Source of the DNA: a virus
Virus record (IMG/VR): IMGVR_UViG_3300025030_000024
Location: 1-49,723 of that record
Direction: 5' to 3' (one strand)
Length of the DNA: 49,723 bases
Of this stretch, positions 23,157-29,593 are shown piece by piece. The notes under the pieces were generated by a model. The model was not told where the DNA came from. It saw only the letters and a list, made by a program, of their open reading frames with translations, and did no database searches. The position numbers were made by a program, and so were the translations under genes. Each line of letters begins with the position of its first letter. Positions within the stretch are counted from its first letter, which is position 1.

Positions 23157-23642
23157 ATGCGATACACTCACCACGTTGATAAGTCCTACCGCCCTTTAAC
23201 TACCTGTGACGTATTGGTCAGACCAGACGTGCACACTACTACAGCCACTGATCACACGGTGACCTGTCCCGATTGTCGCGCTATTCTCGACGGCACCCCG
23301 GTGCAAGCCCCTTCGGACGTCTCCGAGGGTACATCCGAGGACCAGTGGCTGTGTGCGATGGTGGTCCAGCTTACCGAGGTACAGTGCGGCATGCTTCTCC
23401 ACTTCCTACAGAACAATCTAGATGACACCCGTTATGCCTTATTCTGTCACCAAGAGGTAATTGATGCCGGGTACGTTGATGCAGACGCTAGTCATGGACC
23501 CCTCGACATCTTGGGTGCTTGTCTTCCTATAGGCAGGATCACCGAGGACATCTGTGACCATTGCGGATGCGCTTTGTCCACCCGTACTACTAAACGAGCC
23601 ACCGAATCCGTGCAGTTATGTAACGTCTGTGGAGGTGAGTAA
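23157..23642 (+). CDS. Zinc-ribbon-containing protein, unknown
   Basis: A 161-residue protein with two metal-binding pairs: CPDC near residue 41, and CDHCGC plus CNVCGG near the C terminus. Between them are acidic loops and a helix (EVQCGMLLHFLQNNLDDTRYALF). The likely start is ATG 23157 behind GGAGACGAGCC, since the frame further upstream overlaps the palindromes and promoter. The Cys pairs suggest structural zinc. Function unknown. Confidence 0.7.
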   Translation: MRYTHHVDKSYRPLTTCDVLVRPDVHTTTATDHTVTCPDCRAILDGTPVQAPSDVSEGTSEDQWLCAMVVQLTEVQCGMLLHFLQNNLDDTRYALFCHQEVIDAGYVDADASHGPLDILGACLPIGRITEDICDHCGCALSTRTTKRATESVQLCNVCGGE

Positions 23643-23643
23643 G

Positions 23644-23856
23644 ATGGGAGGCTTGTTGTTTAACACCAGAGAGGACATCTTTAAAGCCGTTGATTGGGTC
23701 CGGTATGATGCGCAGGTCAGAGGCACGTGGTCAGCCGCAGAGGACCTGTACGTCCGATTTAAGGACACCCATCCCGGCACCACTGTTACACCATCCGGAT
23801 TTAGTACACTGTACGAAACCATACGACACATGGAAGACAAGGAGTGGACACAATGA
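23644..23856 (+). CDS. Small protein, unknown
   Basis: A 70-residue protein with an excellent ribosome site (GGAGGTGAG) before ATG 23644. It contains LLFNTREDIFKAVDWVRYDAQVRGTWSAAEDLYVRF. The sequence suggests a small helical domain. Its stop overlaps the next ATG by 4 bases. No family recognised. Confidence 0.65.
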   Translation: MGGLLFNTREDIFKAVDWVRYDAQVRGTWSAAEDLYVRFKDTHPGTTVTPSGFSTLYETIRHMEDKEWTQ

Positions 23857-23981
23857 AAAAAGTAGATATAAAATGGTTTCATTATCTGTTTGTCCTGTTG
23901 TTCATCTTACTCTATGGGTGGTTGTGTCAACTTGATAACCCAACACCTGTAGAGTATAACGAATCCTACCGATTAAGGTAG
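23853..23981 (+). CDS. Tiny single-span membrane protein
   Basis: A 42-residue protein: a basic-aromatic start (MKKVDIKWF) then a transmembrane helix (FVLLFILLYGWL) and a polar tail. ATG 23853 overlaps the previous stop (ATGA). It could be a small membrane regulator or inhibitor. It is followed directly by a ribozyme motif. Confidence 0.6.
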   Translation: MKKVDIKWFHYLFVLLFILLYGWLCQLDNPTPVEYNESYRLR

Positions 23982-23984
23982 GAC

Positions 23985-24042
23985 AGTCTTAGCATACCGT
24001 CAAGCTAACCGATGAGTCTGGGGTTCGGGTCCCAGCGAAACT
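23985..24042 (+). ncRNA. Hammerhead-type ribozyme motif A (possibly weakened)
   Basis: The layout is open stem III. AGTC (23985-23988) supplies the cleavage triplet GTC. Stem I is TTAGC (23989-23993) with GCTAA (24004-24008). The core then reads CCGATGA (24009-24015), with C where U4 is expected, which should lower activity. Stem II is G..CTGGG (24016-24022) with CCCAGC (24031-24036), with one bulged base. GAAA lies at 24037-24040, and AGT/ACT closes stem III. All stems differ from motif B by paired changes. Confidence 0.65.
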
Positions 24043-24061
24043 AAATCTGGAGGAAACAACA

Positions 24062-24241
24062 ATGAACGTAACAATCAAAGGCAACAAAATGACTATCGAA
24101 CTGGACATGGATGAATCACGCACCGTATCGGCATCCGGTAAGACCCTTCGTGTTGCATCTACCTGTGGTAATGTTAAAACCGGTGTACAGGTTGATGGCA
24201 AAGAATTGGTGATCGGCGTTAACGCCTACATCCCGGCATAA
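24062..24241 (+). CDS. Small protein, HHR-associated paralogue 1
   Basis: A 59-residue beta-rich protein (MNVTIKGNKMTIELDMDESR; TLRVASTCGNVKTGVQVDGK; LVIGVNAYIPA). ATG 24062 follows a GGAGG site (24048-24053). Its second half aligns with the protein at 24369: VAST.GN..TG..V..KE......NA. It follows ribozyme motif A by 20 bases, so cleavage would set the 5' end of its mRNA. Function unknown; the two proteins appear to have duplicated together with their ribozyme leaders. Confidence 0.75.
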   Translation: MNVTIKGNKMTIELDMDESRTVSASGKTLRVASTCGNVKTGVQVDGKELVIGVNAYIPA

Positions 24242-24266
24242 ACGAACATCACCGATGACCAGAAAT

Positions 24267-24340
24267 CTCGCAGCCGCGAGTAGGTCCTAGCGTACGAAAA
24301 GCTAGCTGATGAGGGTTGGATTCGTGCCCAACCGAAACCT
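24267..24340 (+). ncRNA. Hammerhead ribozyme motif B with upstream hairpin
   Basis: A 5-bp CTCGC/GCGAG hairpin (24267-24280) precedes a full hammerhead of open stem III type. AGGTC (24282-24286) ends in the GTC cleavage site. Stem I is CTAGC (24287-24291) with GCTAG (24301-24305). The core is CTGATGA (24306-24312). Stem II is GGTTGG (24314-24319) with CCAACC (24328-24333) and one extra G. GAAA lies at 24334-24337. Stem III pairs AGGT with ACCT (24337-24340). All invariant core bases are present. Confidence 0.82.
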
Positions 24341-24368
24341 TAGTAAGAGAGAAGAGAGGGCTTATGTC

Positions 24369-24605
24369 ATGCCAAAGGGAATCAAAGCAACACCCGCGCC
24401 GGTCACACGTACCGCCGAACGTGAAGTTGAATGTAGTATCGCCGATGACTCCCTCGTCATCACCATCCCGATTAAACAACAGCTGTCAGTATCACGTGGA
24501 GGCAAGCACATCATGGTGGCCTCCACCCACGGAAACCTTAATACTGGTCTTGTGATCAATGACAAAGAAGTCTACCTCCAAGTCAACGCATGGACTGAAC
24601 TCTAA
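24369..24605 (+). CDS. Small protein, HHR-associated paralogue 2
   Basis: A 78-residue protein starting at ATG 24369 (MPKGIKATP), after the AGAGAGAAGAGAGGG leader. Residues 29-78 are homologous to the small protein at 24062 (HIMVASTHGNLNTGLVINDKEV versus VASTCGNVKTGVQVDGKEL), with an added basic N-terminal segment. It follows ribozyme motif B by about 28 bases. Function unknown. Confidence 0.72.
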   Translation: MPKGIKATPAPVTRTAEREVECSIADDSLVITIPIKQQLSVSRGGKHIMVASTHGNLNTGLVINDKEVYLQVNAWTEL

Positions 24606-24665
24606 CAGCAATAGACCAAGTGACCGCAGACGCGGTGGAGATCATATAATAAGGAGGCCAATGTA

Positions 24666-25061
24666 ATGAATATTAAAAATCGATGGACAGGTAATATAAT
24701 TATGACCACTGACGGGGCCGACCTGCGTGGGGCCAACCTGTACGGGGCCAACCTGTGTGGGGCCGACCTGCGTGGGGCCAACCTGTACGGGGCCAACCTG
24801 TGTGGGGCCGACCTGCGTGGGGCCAAATACGGTGAAGAGATATTAAGGGGTTTCTTACAGATTAGTCCTATTGGTTCCCGTAATTCAACGCTTCAAATAT
24901 TTGGAGTAGGCCCGGTCAACTTATTGTTTAAAACGGGTTGTTTTTCTGGTAATACGAAAGAATTTACTGAAATAATTAGCAAAACCCATGGGGACCGTGT
25001 CTATGCGACTGATTACCTAGCCGCGATAGAATTCGCTAAATTAATGATACCCACTATTTAA
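24666..25061 (+). CDS. Pentapeptide repeat protein
   Basis: A 131-residue protein. Residues 17-53 are eight pentapeptides of A(D/N)L..G type (for example [21 protein letters not shown]), which form a short right-handed beta helix. The C-terminal 75 residues ([33 protein letters not shown]...I...HG....Y) match a domain often found after pentapeptide repeats in phage proteins. The ribosome site AAGGAGG precedes ATG 24666. Such proteins can mimic DNA, but no target can be inferred. Confidence 0.8.
   Translation: MNIKNRWTGNIIMTTDGADLRGANLYGANLCGADLRGANLYGANLCGADLRGAKYGEEILRGFLQISPIGSRNSTLQIFGVGPVNLLFKTGCFSGNTKEFTEIISKTHGDRVYATDYLAAIEFAKLMIPTI
24714..24825 (+). repeat. 45-bp tandem repeat coding pentapeptides
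   Basis: Blocks such as GGGGCCGACCTGCGTGGGGC recur in two 45-base rounds plus a partial one, identical at the DNA level. The near-perfect identity implies recent tandem duplication by slippage. Confidence 0.8.
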
Positions 25062-25085
25062 TATAATTAAAGGAGATAAGTAGCT

Positions 25086-25283
25086 ATGTTAGCCACCAAT
25101 ACTTTCAAACAGATTACCAATAAGATGTTCATGACGGTGAAACAACGTATCAGACTGGTTAGGCACCTCCAGTTCCTACGTTCCCTTATTGTCTTCACCA
25201 CCGTACGTCCTGCCTGTACCCTCTCCGTAACGCCCGCTGCAGTACCATTCCTTCACGTTAATTCCTATATTACTTCCTGTTAA
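25086..25283 (+). CDS. Small basic protein, uncertain
   Basis: A 65-residue protein (MLATNTFKQITNKMFMTVKQ onward), helical and basic in the first half, with a hydrophobic end. ATG 25086 follows AAAGGAGATAAG at a good distance. Its frame stays open until just before the duplicated noncoding element. No family recognised. It may be a remnant or a true small gene. Confidence 0.5.
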   Translation: MLATNTFKQITNKMFMTVKQRIRLVRHLQFLRSLIVFTTVRPACTLSVTPAAVPFLHVNSYITSC

Positions 25284-25392
25284 TTCGCCATCCCTGCAAG
25301 ACCCGTACCAAATCGATTAATTAGCTCTATACACACAAAGGTTGCGTCCTTCGGGCCTTGAGGCTCTTCGTGTATAAAGCTCCTAAATCCCT

Positions 25393-25566
25393 CTGTACAC
25401 GTCCGAAGGCCCGTCCGTCGCAGTTTTGAGGGTATCGGTACAGCGTGACAGCAGAGCGGAAGAGAGAAGTTGTTTGTTGTTTCTCTTTCCCGGAAATATG
25501 CAAAACTGTACCGGCTGAGCAAACCGCCGTCCGACGCGGCCTTTGGGCGTGACAGCATGTGTACAG
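25393..25566. repeat. Duplicated noncoding element, copy Y
   Basis: This segment aligns with 20108-20285 as a direct repeat; see copy X for the shared landmarks. The stretch from 25284 to 25603 holds no convincing gene: frames in it lack ribosome sites and read through the repeat. Upstream (25322-25392) are weaker parallels such as CTCTATACAC, also found before copy X at 20095. Confidence 0.7.
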
Positions 25567-25603
25567 CAGTATTGATCCAACAGTCCCGACAAGGAGGACA
25601 ACA

Positions 25604-25774
25604 TTGAGATATTGCCTAATACCAGTTATCGACACTGATCAAACTGCTGTATTATGTTACTTAAAAGTTACTTTTCTTCAAACACATAAATTAGGTTTAG
25701 GTACGTTTTTAACCGAAGCAGGGTTAACAAAAATAAAACAAAGGATGAAGGAGGAAAGAAGCAGATTGATCTAA
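25604..25774 (+). CDS. Small protein with TTG start
   Basis: A 56-residue protein starting at TTG 25604, which follows an ideal GGAGG site with 6 bases between. It reads MRYCLIPVIDTDQTAVLCYL then TFLQTHKLGLGTFLTEAGL and a basic helix (KIKQRMKEERSRLI). A longer ATG frame upstream would start in the noncoding element without a ribosome site. Function unknown. It follows copy Y of the element, as the control region follows copy X. Confidence 0.6.
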   Translation: MRYCLIPVIDTDQTAVLCYLKVTFLQTHKLGLGTFLTEAGLTKIKQRMKEERSRLI

Positions 25775-25809
25775 ACAGGTAGAGTGAATCTGTATCATTA
25801 CACGACGTG

Positions 25810-25839
25810 TTGACACATGTGCCTGTGCTGTGGTACAAT
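25810..25839 (+). promoter_or_regulatory. Sigma70-type promoter
   Basis: TTGACA (25810-25815), 18 bases, TACAAT (25834-25839), preceded by TGTGG. The start is expected near 25846. A leader of about 115 bases with an 11-bp hairpin follows before the next ATG at 25962. Confidence 0.75.
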
Positions 25840-25889
25840 AGGGCTTTCGATGGCGGCTCATACCGTTGTTGTCTCCTGTGGGTAAAATC

Positions 25890-25918
25890 GGGAGTTTGGG
25901 CGGGTCACCCAAACTCCC
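25890..25918 (+). other. 5' leader hairpin
   Basis: GGGAGTTTGGG (25890-25900), loop CGGGTCA, CCCAAACTCCC (25908-25918): an 11-bp perfect stem with no T run after it. It is likely a stabiliser or a regulatory structure in the leader. Just upstream is CCTGTGGGTAAAATC (25875-25889), nearly repeated as CCTGTCGGTAAAATC at 26782-26796 before the gene at 26817. Confidence 0.6.
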
Positions 25919-25961
25919 AACCCACCTACACCTAACCAGAGAGAATACGAGGAATAAACTA

Positions 25962-26741
25962 ATGAAAAAAGTAGAAATGATCTCCTTTAGCCAAGATGTA
26001 TCTAATATCGATGTTGTCGTCATCAATGGGAAAGAATTTTCCAGTAACGACAAGGTAGATATCCTCAAGGCCGACGCTTTCCGTACTGGTATGAAACACG
26101 CTCAACCCCCCAAGGTAGTAGAGGTTCTTATACCTCGTCATACTATTCGTTTTGAAAATCAGATGTATAACCACGTTTCTGTTGGTTTAGCTGCTGTAGA
26201 TTCGGCTTTAATATCAGGCCATAAAGCTGGCTTTAAAGAAGGACAGAGAGTGGCCTCTGTGAAACCCGTGAAAAGAAGATCATACCCCGGTGAGACTGTT
26301 ATTGTCCGGTCTACAGATACCAAGTCATTTATGACAATGTCTTCTACTTTCATTGAAATCCGCAGTATGAGTAACGGTAGTGCGTTAAACCCCTCTGCAC
26401 CTGAACTTGATGTAATGCCTGGGGATGAAATTCAAATTTTTATCAAAAAGAGAGGCGGTAAAGACATGGGTAAACTCGCAGGTTCAACAGTAGTAGAAGC
26501 GCCGGAAGTAAAGATGATCAAAGTACAGTCATCCACGATCGCCGCTATCGGCCATGATGGCCGGGAGTTTGGCAATCTCCGTATCCAGTTTTGCAACAAG
26601 CAGGGTGTACCAACGTCCACCTATGAATATTCTGATGTTCCACTGGATTTCTTCCAAGCGTTCATGGCAGCTGATTCCAAGGGTACATTCCTTGGTCAGT
26701 ACAAATGGAAACCGGTAATGAGTAAGTACAGAAAGCTTTAA
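25962..26741 (+). CDS. KTSC-domain protein with unknown N-terminal part
   Basis: A 259-residue protein starting at ATG 25962 (AGAGAGAATACGAGG leader). The C-terminal 65 residues (VQSSTIAAIGHDGREFGNLRIQF...YEYSDVPLDFFQAFMAADSKGTFL) match the KTSC domain (about 60 residues, S..I...GYD...L.V.F..G..Y.Y..VP...), common in phage proteins and possibly RNA-binding. The N-terminal 180 residues have strands and a segment FRTGMKHAQPPKVVEVLIPRH; no domain recognised. It lies after its own promoter. Confidence 0.75.
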   Translation: MKKVEMISFSQDVSNIDVVVINGKEFSSNDKVDILKADAFRTGMKHAQPPKVVEVLIPRHTIRFENQMYNHVSVGLAAVDSALISGHKAGFKEGQRVASVKPVKRRSYPGETVIVRSTDTKSFMTMSSTFIEIRSMSNGSALNPSAPELDVMPGDEIQIFIKKRGGKDMGKLAGSTVVEAPEVKMIKVQSSTIAAIGHDGREFGNLRIQFCNKQGVPTSTYEYSDVPLDFFQAFMAADSKGTFLGQYKWKPVMSKYRKL

Positions 26742-26816
26742 GCGTACCTCCTAGAGGACGTATTAACAACCACAGGTTTACCCTGTCGGTAAAATCAAAG
26801 ATGGAGGATTAACACA

Positions 26817-27341
26817 ATGGTAATCGGAAAAGGTAAGATCGGGGCAGCAAAAGGTAAAGAAGTAATCGAAGATGCAGACGTAGTAGACCCGAAGGGTACA
26901 GTATCTGCCAAGGACAAAGCCGCAGCTAATAAAGTTGCCGCTGAGGAAAAGGCCGCCGAGAAAGCTGCAGCTAAAGCCGCCGCCGATGCTGAAAAAGCCG
27001 AAGCCAAGGAGAAGGCCGACACTGAGAAGGCTGAGGCTAAAGAGAAGGCCAAGGAAGAGCGCGAAGCCGGTAAGGGCCTGTCGAAACTTCTCAGAAGTTT
27101 TCTTGCCCGTATCAAGTACATGGTTTATATGGATAATCCTGCTGCCGGTATCGAGGGCATCGATAATCTGGGCTGGACCCTGCAGTTTACCAACAGTAAA
27201 GGTGCCCTGACCACAGTAACACGTGGTACATCTACCACTGAGATCGAAATTACGGTCGGTGAAGGCAAAAAAGCTGTCGTTACTACGTCGGCGGCTGACG
27301 GCGAAACCCTTGAAACCCTGTTCGCTACCTGGGAGTACTAA
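26817..27341 (+). CDS. Ala/Lys-rich early protein, paralogue B
   Basis: A 174-residue protein. Residues 20-85 are AKA/AEK repeats (Ala, Lys and Glu), a long charged helix. Residues 90-174 contain the domain shared with 21645 and 27493: LRSFLARIKYMVYMDNPAAGI then LGWTLQFTNSKGAL. ATG 26817 follows GGAGG. The mixed charge differs from the strongly basic tail of paralogue A. Function unknown. Confidence 0.72.
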   Translation: MVIGKGKIGAAKGKEVIEDADVVDPKGTVSAKDKAAANKVAAEEKAAEKAAAKAAADAEKAEAKEKADTEKAEAKEKAKEEREAGKGLSKLLRSFLARIKYMVYMDNPAAGIEGIDNLGWTLQFTNSKGALTTVTRGTSTTEIEITVGEGKKAVVTTSAADGETLETLFATWEY

Positions 27342-27492
27342 CGGGCCACCGGCCTGAGTCCGTCCTGAGGGTATGGCGGTAAGGGAGCGATGGCCAGAAC
27401 CCCGGCCTCAATATAAGCAAATGGAGTTACATCAGCTTTGAGAGGCCGGGATTTCTAGAGAGAAGAGAACTCAAATAAAGGAGCCACAGACC
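27342..27492 (+). other. Structured intergenic leader
   Basis: A 150-base gap. CCGGCCTC (27393-27400 region) can pair with GAGGCCGG about 35 bases later, and the AGAGAGAAGAGA motif lies at 27457-27468 before the next ATG. No gene or ribozyme core was found. Confidence 0.45.
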
Positions 27493-28008
27493 ATGGCCAA
27501 AAAGGAAGAGTCAGATTACGTGGGACAGTGTTACGTTTGTGAATCAGGCATTCACAAGCGAGGGTTAACATCAGACGGGCAAAAAGGCGAAGATGAACAT
27601 TATATAGTGGCGGGCCCCGGTGTCGTACGGTGTACAGATTGTGCCCCCGGTACACAGATTTGGTTGGATTCACCAGTAGGACAGAACTCAAAATACCGGG
27701 AATACTTTGAGAAAGGTATAGCACTCCGGCAGGAATTGAGACAAACGGCATCAGTACGGCGATCGGAGAGGGTTGACACACCAAGTCCCCTTCTTAAAAC
27801 ATTTGCTGGCCGTATTAAATATTTCATGCACATGTGGAAGATTACAGGGCTTGATATAGCATGGCAACTTGAACTTACAGATAATGGGTACTACTATGAA
27901 GCTTATTTTACTGAAAGTGGTACTCTCTCAATAGAAGCAAACGGCGTACAAGTCATGTTCGACCCGAAAGACACATTAACCCAGAGACTAAAGGCGGTAA
28001 CACCATGA
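27493..28008 (+). CDS. Early protein, paralogue C with zinc-like cysteines
   Basis: A 171-residue protein. Residues 11-60 contain CYVCESGIHKRG and CTDC pairs, probably a zinc-binding region. The C-terminal part (residues 99-171) is the third copy of the shared domain: LLKTFAGRIKYFMHMWKITGLDIAWQLELTDNGYYY. It lies 150 bases after paralogue B, so B and C are probably a tandem duplication that has diverged. Its stop overlaps the next ATG by 4 bases. Confidence 0.72.
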   Translation: MAKKEESDYVGQCYVCESGIHKRGLTSDGQKGEDEHYIVAGPGVVRCTDCAPGTQIWLDSPVGQNSKYREYFEKGIALRQELRQTASVRRSERVDTPSPLLKTFAGRIKYFMHMWKITGLDIAWQLELTDNGYYYEAYFTESGTLSIEANGVQVMFDPKDTLTQRLKAVTP

Positions 28009-28505
28009 CAATTCTTTGTCACAAGAAACGCCACCACAATAATCATGGTGTTAGACAAGCCCAAACAGGCAGTGCTTGTCGTCAATTAGAGAAGATCAGT
28101 CAGAAACTTAAAATACCGTTTAAAGGAAGTGCGTTTATGAACAAGAACATAGAATCAAAAGTGATGGCCGGTACTATACCGAAAGTTTTTGTAGTACAGG
28201 ATGACGGCAATAAAAATCTCACCCCAGCGATGCAGTTAGGTGAAATTTGTGTACTGGCTCAGCGTGATATATCAGTACATAGTGACCCTGCGACTGCGTT
28301 ATCGAGGCTACGGAGGGGCCTCAAAGAATACAACCCCGAACGTGATTATGTGCTGTTAATCGGGGACCCACTGTTGATCGGGGCAACAGTAGCAGAATTG
28401 GCAATGAGGCACGGAAGCGCACGATGTCTTAAATGGGACCGTCAGAATATGACTTACCATACGGTAATCATGCAGTTCCCGAAAGTAGGAATACTTGGAT
28501 TATAA
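28005..28505 (+). CDS. Unknown phage protein
   Basis: A 166-residue protein coupled to the upstream gene by ATGA. An internal start at 28138 (MNKNIESKVMAG, preceded by AAAGGAAG) is possible, so the N-terminal 44 residues, which are basic with a HHNNH cluster, may be an overlapping leader. The core (ALSRLRRGLKEYNPERDYVLLIGDPLLIGATVAELAM) suggests an alpha/beta fold with a central strand and helix; no catalytic motif recognised. Confidence 0.6.
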   Translation: MTILCHKKRHHNNHGVRQAQTGSACRQLEKISQKLKIPFKGSAFMNKNIESKVMAGTIPKVFVVQDDGNKNLTPAMQLGEICVLAQRDISVHSDPATALSRLRRGLKEYNPERDYVLLIGDPLLIGATVAELAMRHGSARCLKWDRQNMTYHTVIMQFPKVGILGL

Positions 28506-28570
28506 CCCGGTATTATCGGGTACAACCAATCCTAGATCGAAAGAGACTAGAGAACAGGAACCATAACCAA

Positions 28571-29284
28571 ATGGCACAAGCACCTAAAAAAACCACAACC
28601 GCAACCGCAACCACCGACCCTATGGCTAACCGCCCTAAACACATCGCAAATGAAGATGTTCAGGCCCCTACCGATGATCAGTCCTTTTTCCCGAAACTGA
28701 AAGTACTTCAGGCCCTCAGCCCTGAGTGTACCAAAGGTGACGAGAAGTTTATCCCCTCCGCCAGCCCCGGCATGCTCCTGATTACCCTGTCCAATCCGGA
28801 ATTGCTGGACGGTGACGAGGGTATCGAAGTTGTCCTACTGGAGTGCCGCAAGCGTTACGTTGAGTATATCCCTCGCACAAAAGGTGGTGGGTTTGTCGCT
28901 TCTTACGACACCCACGAGGACATGGAGGCTAAGTTCGAAAAAGGTAACGATATACAGACCACCATTGATTATCTCTGCGTTGCCGCCGACACCATGGAAG
29001 ATGACGAGCCGGTCGTATTCATCATCAGCCTTGATACCATCAGCAAGATGGCCATATCCCGCAAGATCGCCGGATTTGTCGAGCAGTACAAGACCCTGAG
29101 CGGCATCAAGTATAAAGTTACTGCCGTCCTTGCTCGTAACAAGCAGAATCAGCCTTACTACAACTTCGGCATCGTTACGATGGGGTGGCTGGATAAGGGC
29201 CAGTACAATAAGGTCCTTGAGCATCAGGCCACTAATCAGCAGCAGTTTCTCCCACCGGGGGCCGGTGAGAACTCCGAGATTTAA
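28571..29284 (+). CDS. Possible ssDNA-binding or recombination-associated protein
   Basis: A 237-residue protein beginning MAQAPKKTTTATATT, an Ala/Thr-rich linker, then FFPKLKVLQALSPECTKGDEKFI and LITLSNPELLDGDEGIEVVLLECRKRYVEYIPRTKGGGFV, followed by a helical and strand region. The block of K.LQALSPE......G.....(L/V)P..Y resembles a phage protein often found beside replication genes and sometimes called ssDNA-binding. The call is by memory of the pattern and by position upstream of a helicase; low certainty. Codon use is GC-rich compared with its neighbours. Confidence 0.5.
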   Translation: MAQAPKKTTTATATTDPMANRPKHIANEDVQAPTDDQSFFPKLKVLQALSPECTKGDEKFIPSASPGMLLITLSNPELLDGDEGIEVVLLECRKRYVEYIPRTKGGGFVASYDTHEDMEAKFEKGNDIQTTIDYLCVAADTMEDDEPVVFIISLDTISKMAISRKIAGFVEQYKTLSGIKYKVTAVLARNKQNQPYYNFGIVTMGWLDKGQYNKVLEHQATNQQQFLPPGAGENSEI

Positions 29285-29393
29285 TGAATAGTCTCGGTTA
29301 CATACGGCCACTGAGGCCCAAATTGCGTACATAAAACAATGAGGTCGGTATGCCTACCTCTACTCCAAGACAGAACCCTATTTGGTAGTGAGT

Positions 29394-29417
29394 GGTGGCC
29401 CAGAACATCGGGCCACC
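29394..29417 (+). other. Intergenic hairpin
   Basis: GGTGGCCC (29394-29401), 8-base loop, GGGCCACC (29410-29417). TTAAATAAAAAAT follows, so no T run on this strand. It lies 20-30 bases before a ribosome site for the small gene at 29447. Confidence 0.6.
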
Positions 29418-29446
29418 TTAAATAAAAAATAAAGAGGATGACCCGA

Positions 29447-29593
29447 ATGCCAAACGCCTCTAATGATAACCCACAGGCCCATGAAGGTTGCGATCGATGC
29501 CTATGTAAGTTTTGCTTAATTAACGCAACAAAATGTCACAAGTGCCTCACATGTAGGGGTGCGATAATGCTCCAGTGTCGTGATGCCCGATGA
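29447..29593 (+). CDS. Tiny cysteine-rich (zinc-binding-like) protein
   Basis: A 48-residue protein (MPNASNDNPQAHEGCDRCLC onward) with seven Cys in pairs: CDRC, C.FC and CHKC..C. ATG 29447 follows AGAGGATGACCC; an earlier ATG at 29438 is in frame. Its stop overlaps the helicase ATG by 4 bases (ATGA). It may fold around zinc and assist the helicase; function unknown. Confidence 0.65.
   Translation: MPNASNDNPQAHEGCDRCLCKFCLINATKCHKCLTCRGAIMLQCRDAR

Noticed and set aside
22994-23179. Frame of 61 codons across the third rightward sigma54 promoter
   Set aside because: It covers the promoter and 5' hairpin, has no ribosome site and no sensible protein features.
25280-25635. Leftward frames across duplicated element copy Y, similar to frames in copy X
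   Set aside because: Similar peptides (IFPG, LSRCT) arise from the shared DNA, but frames differ in indels and lack starts; the element is better read as noncoding.
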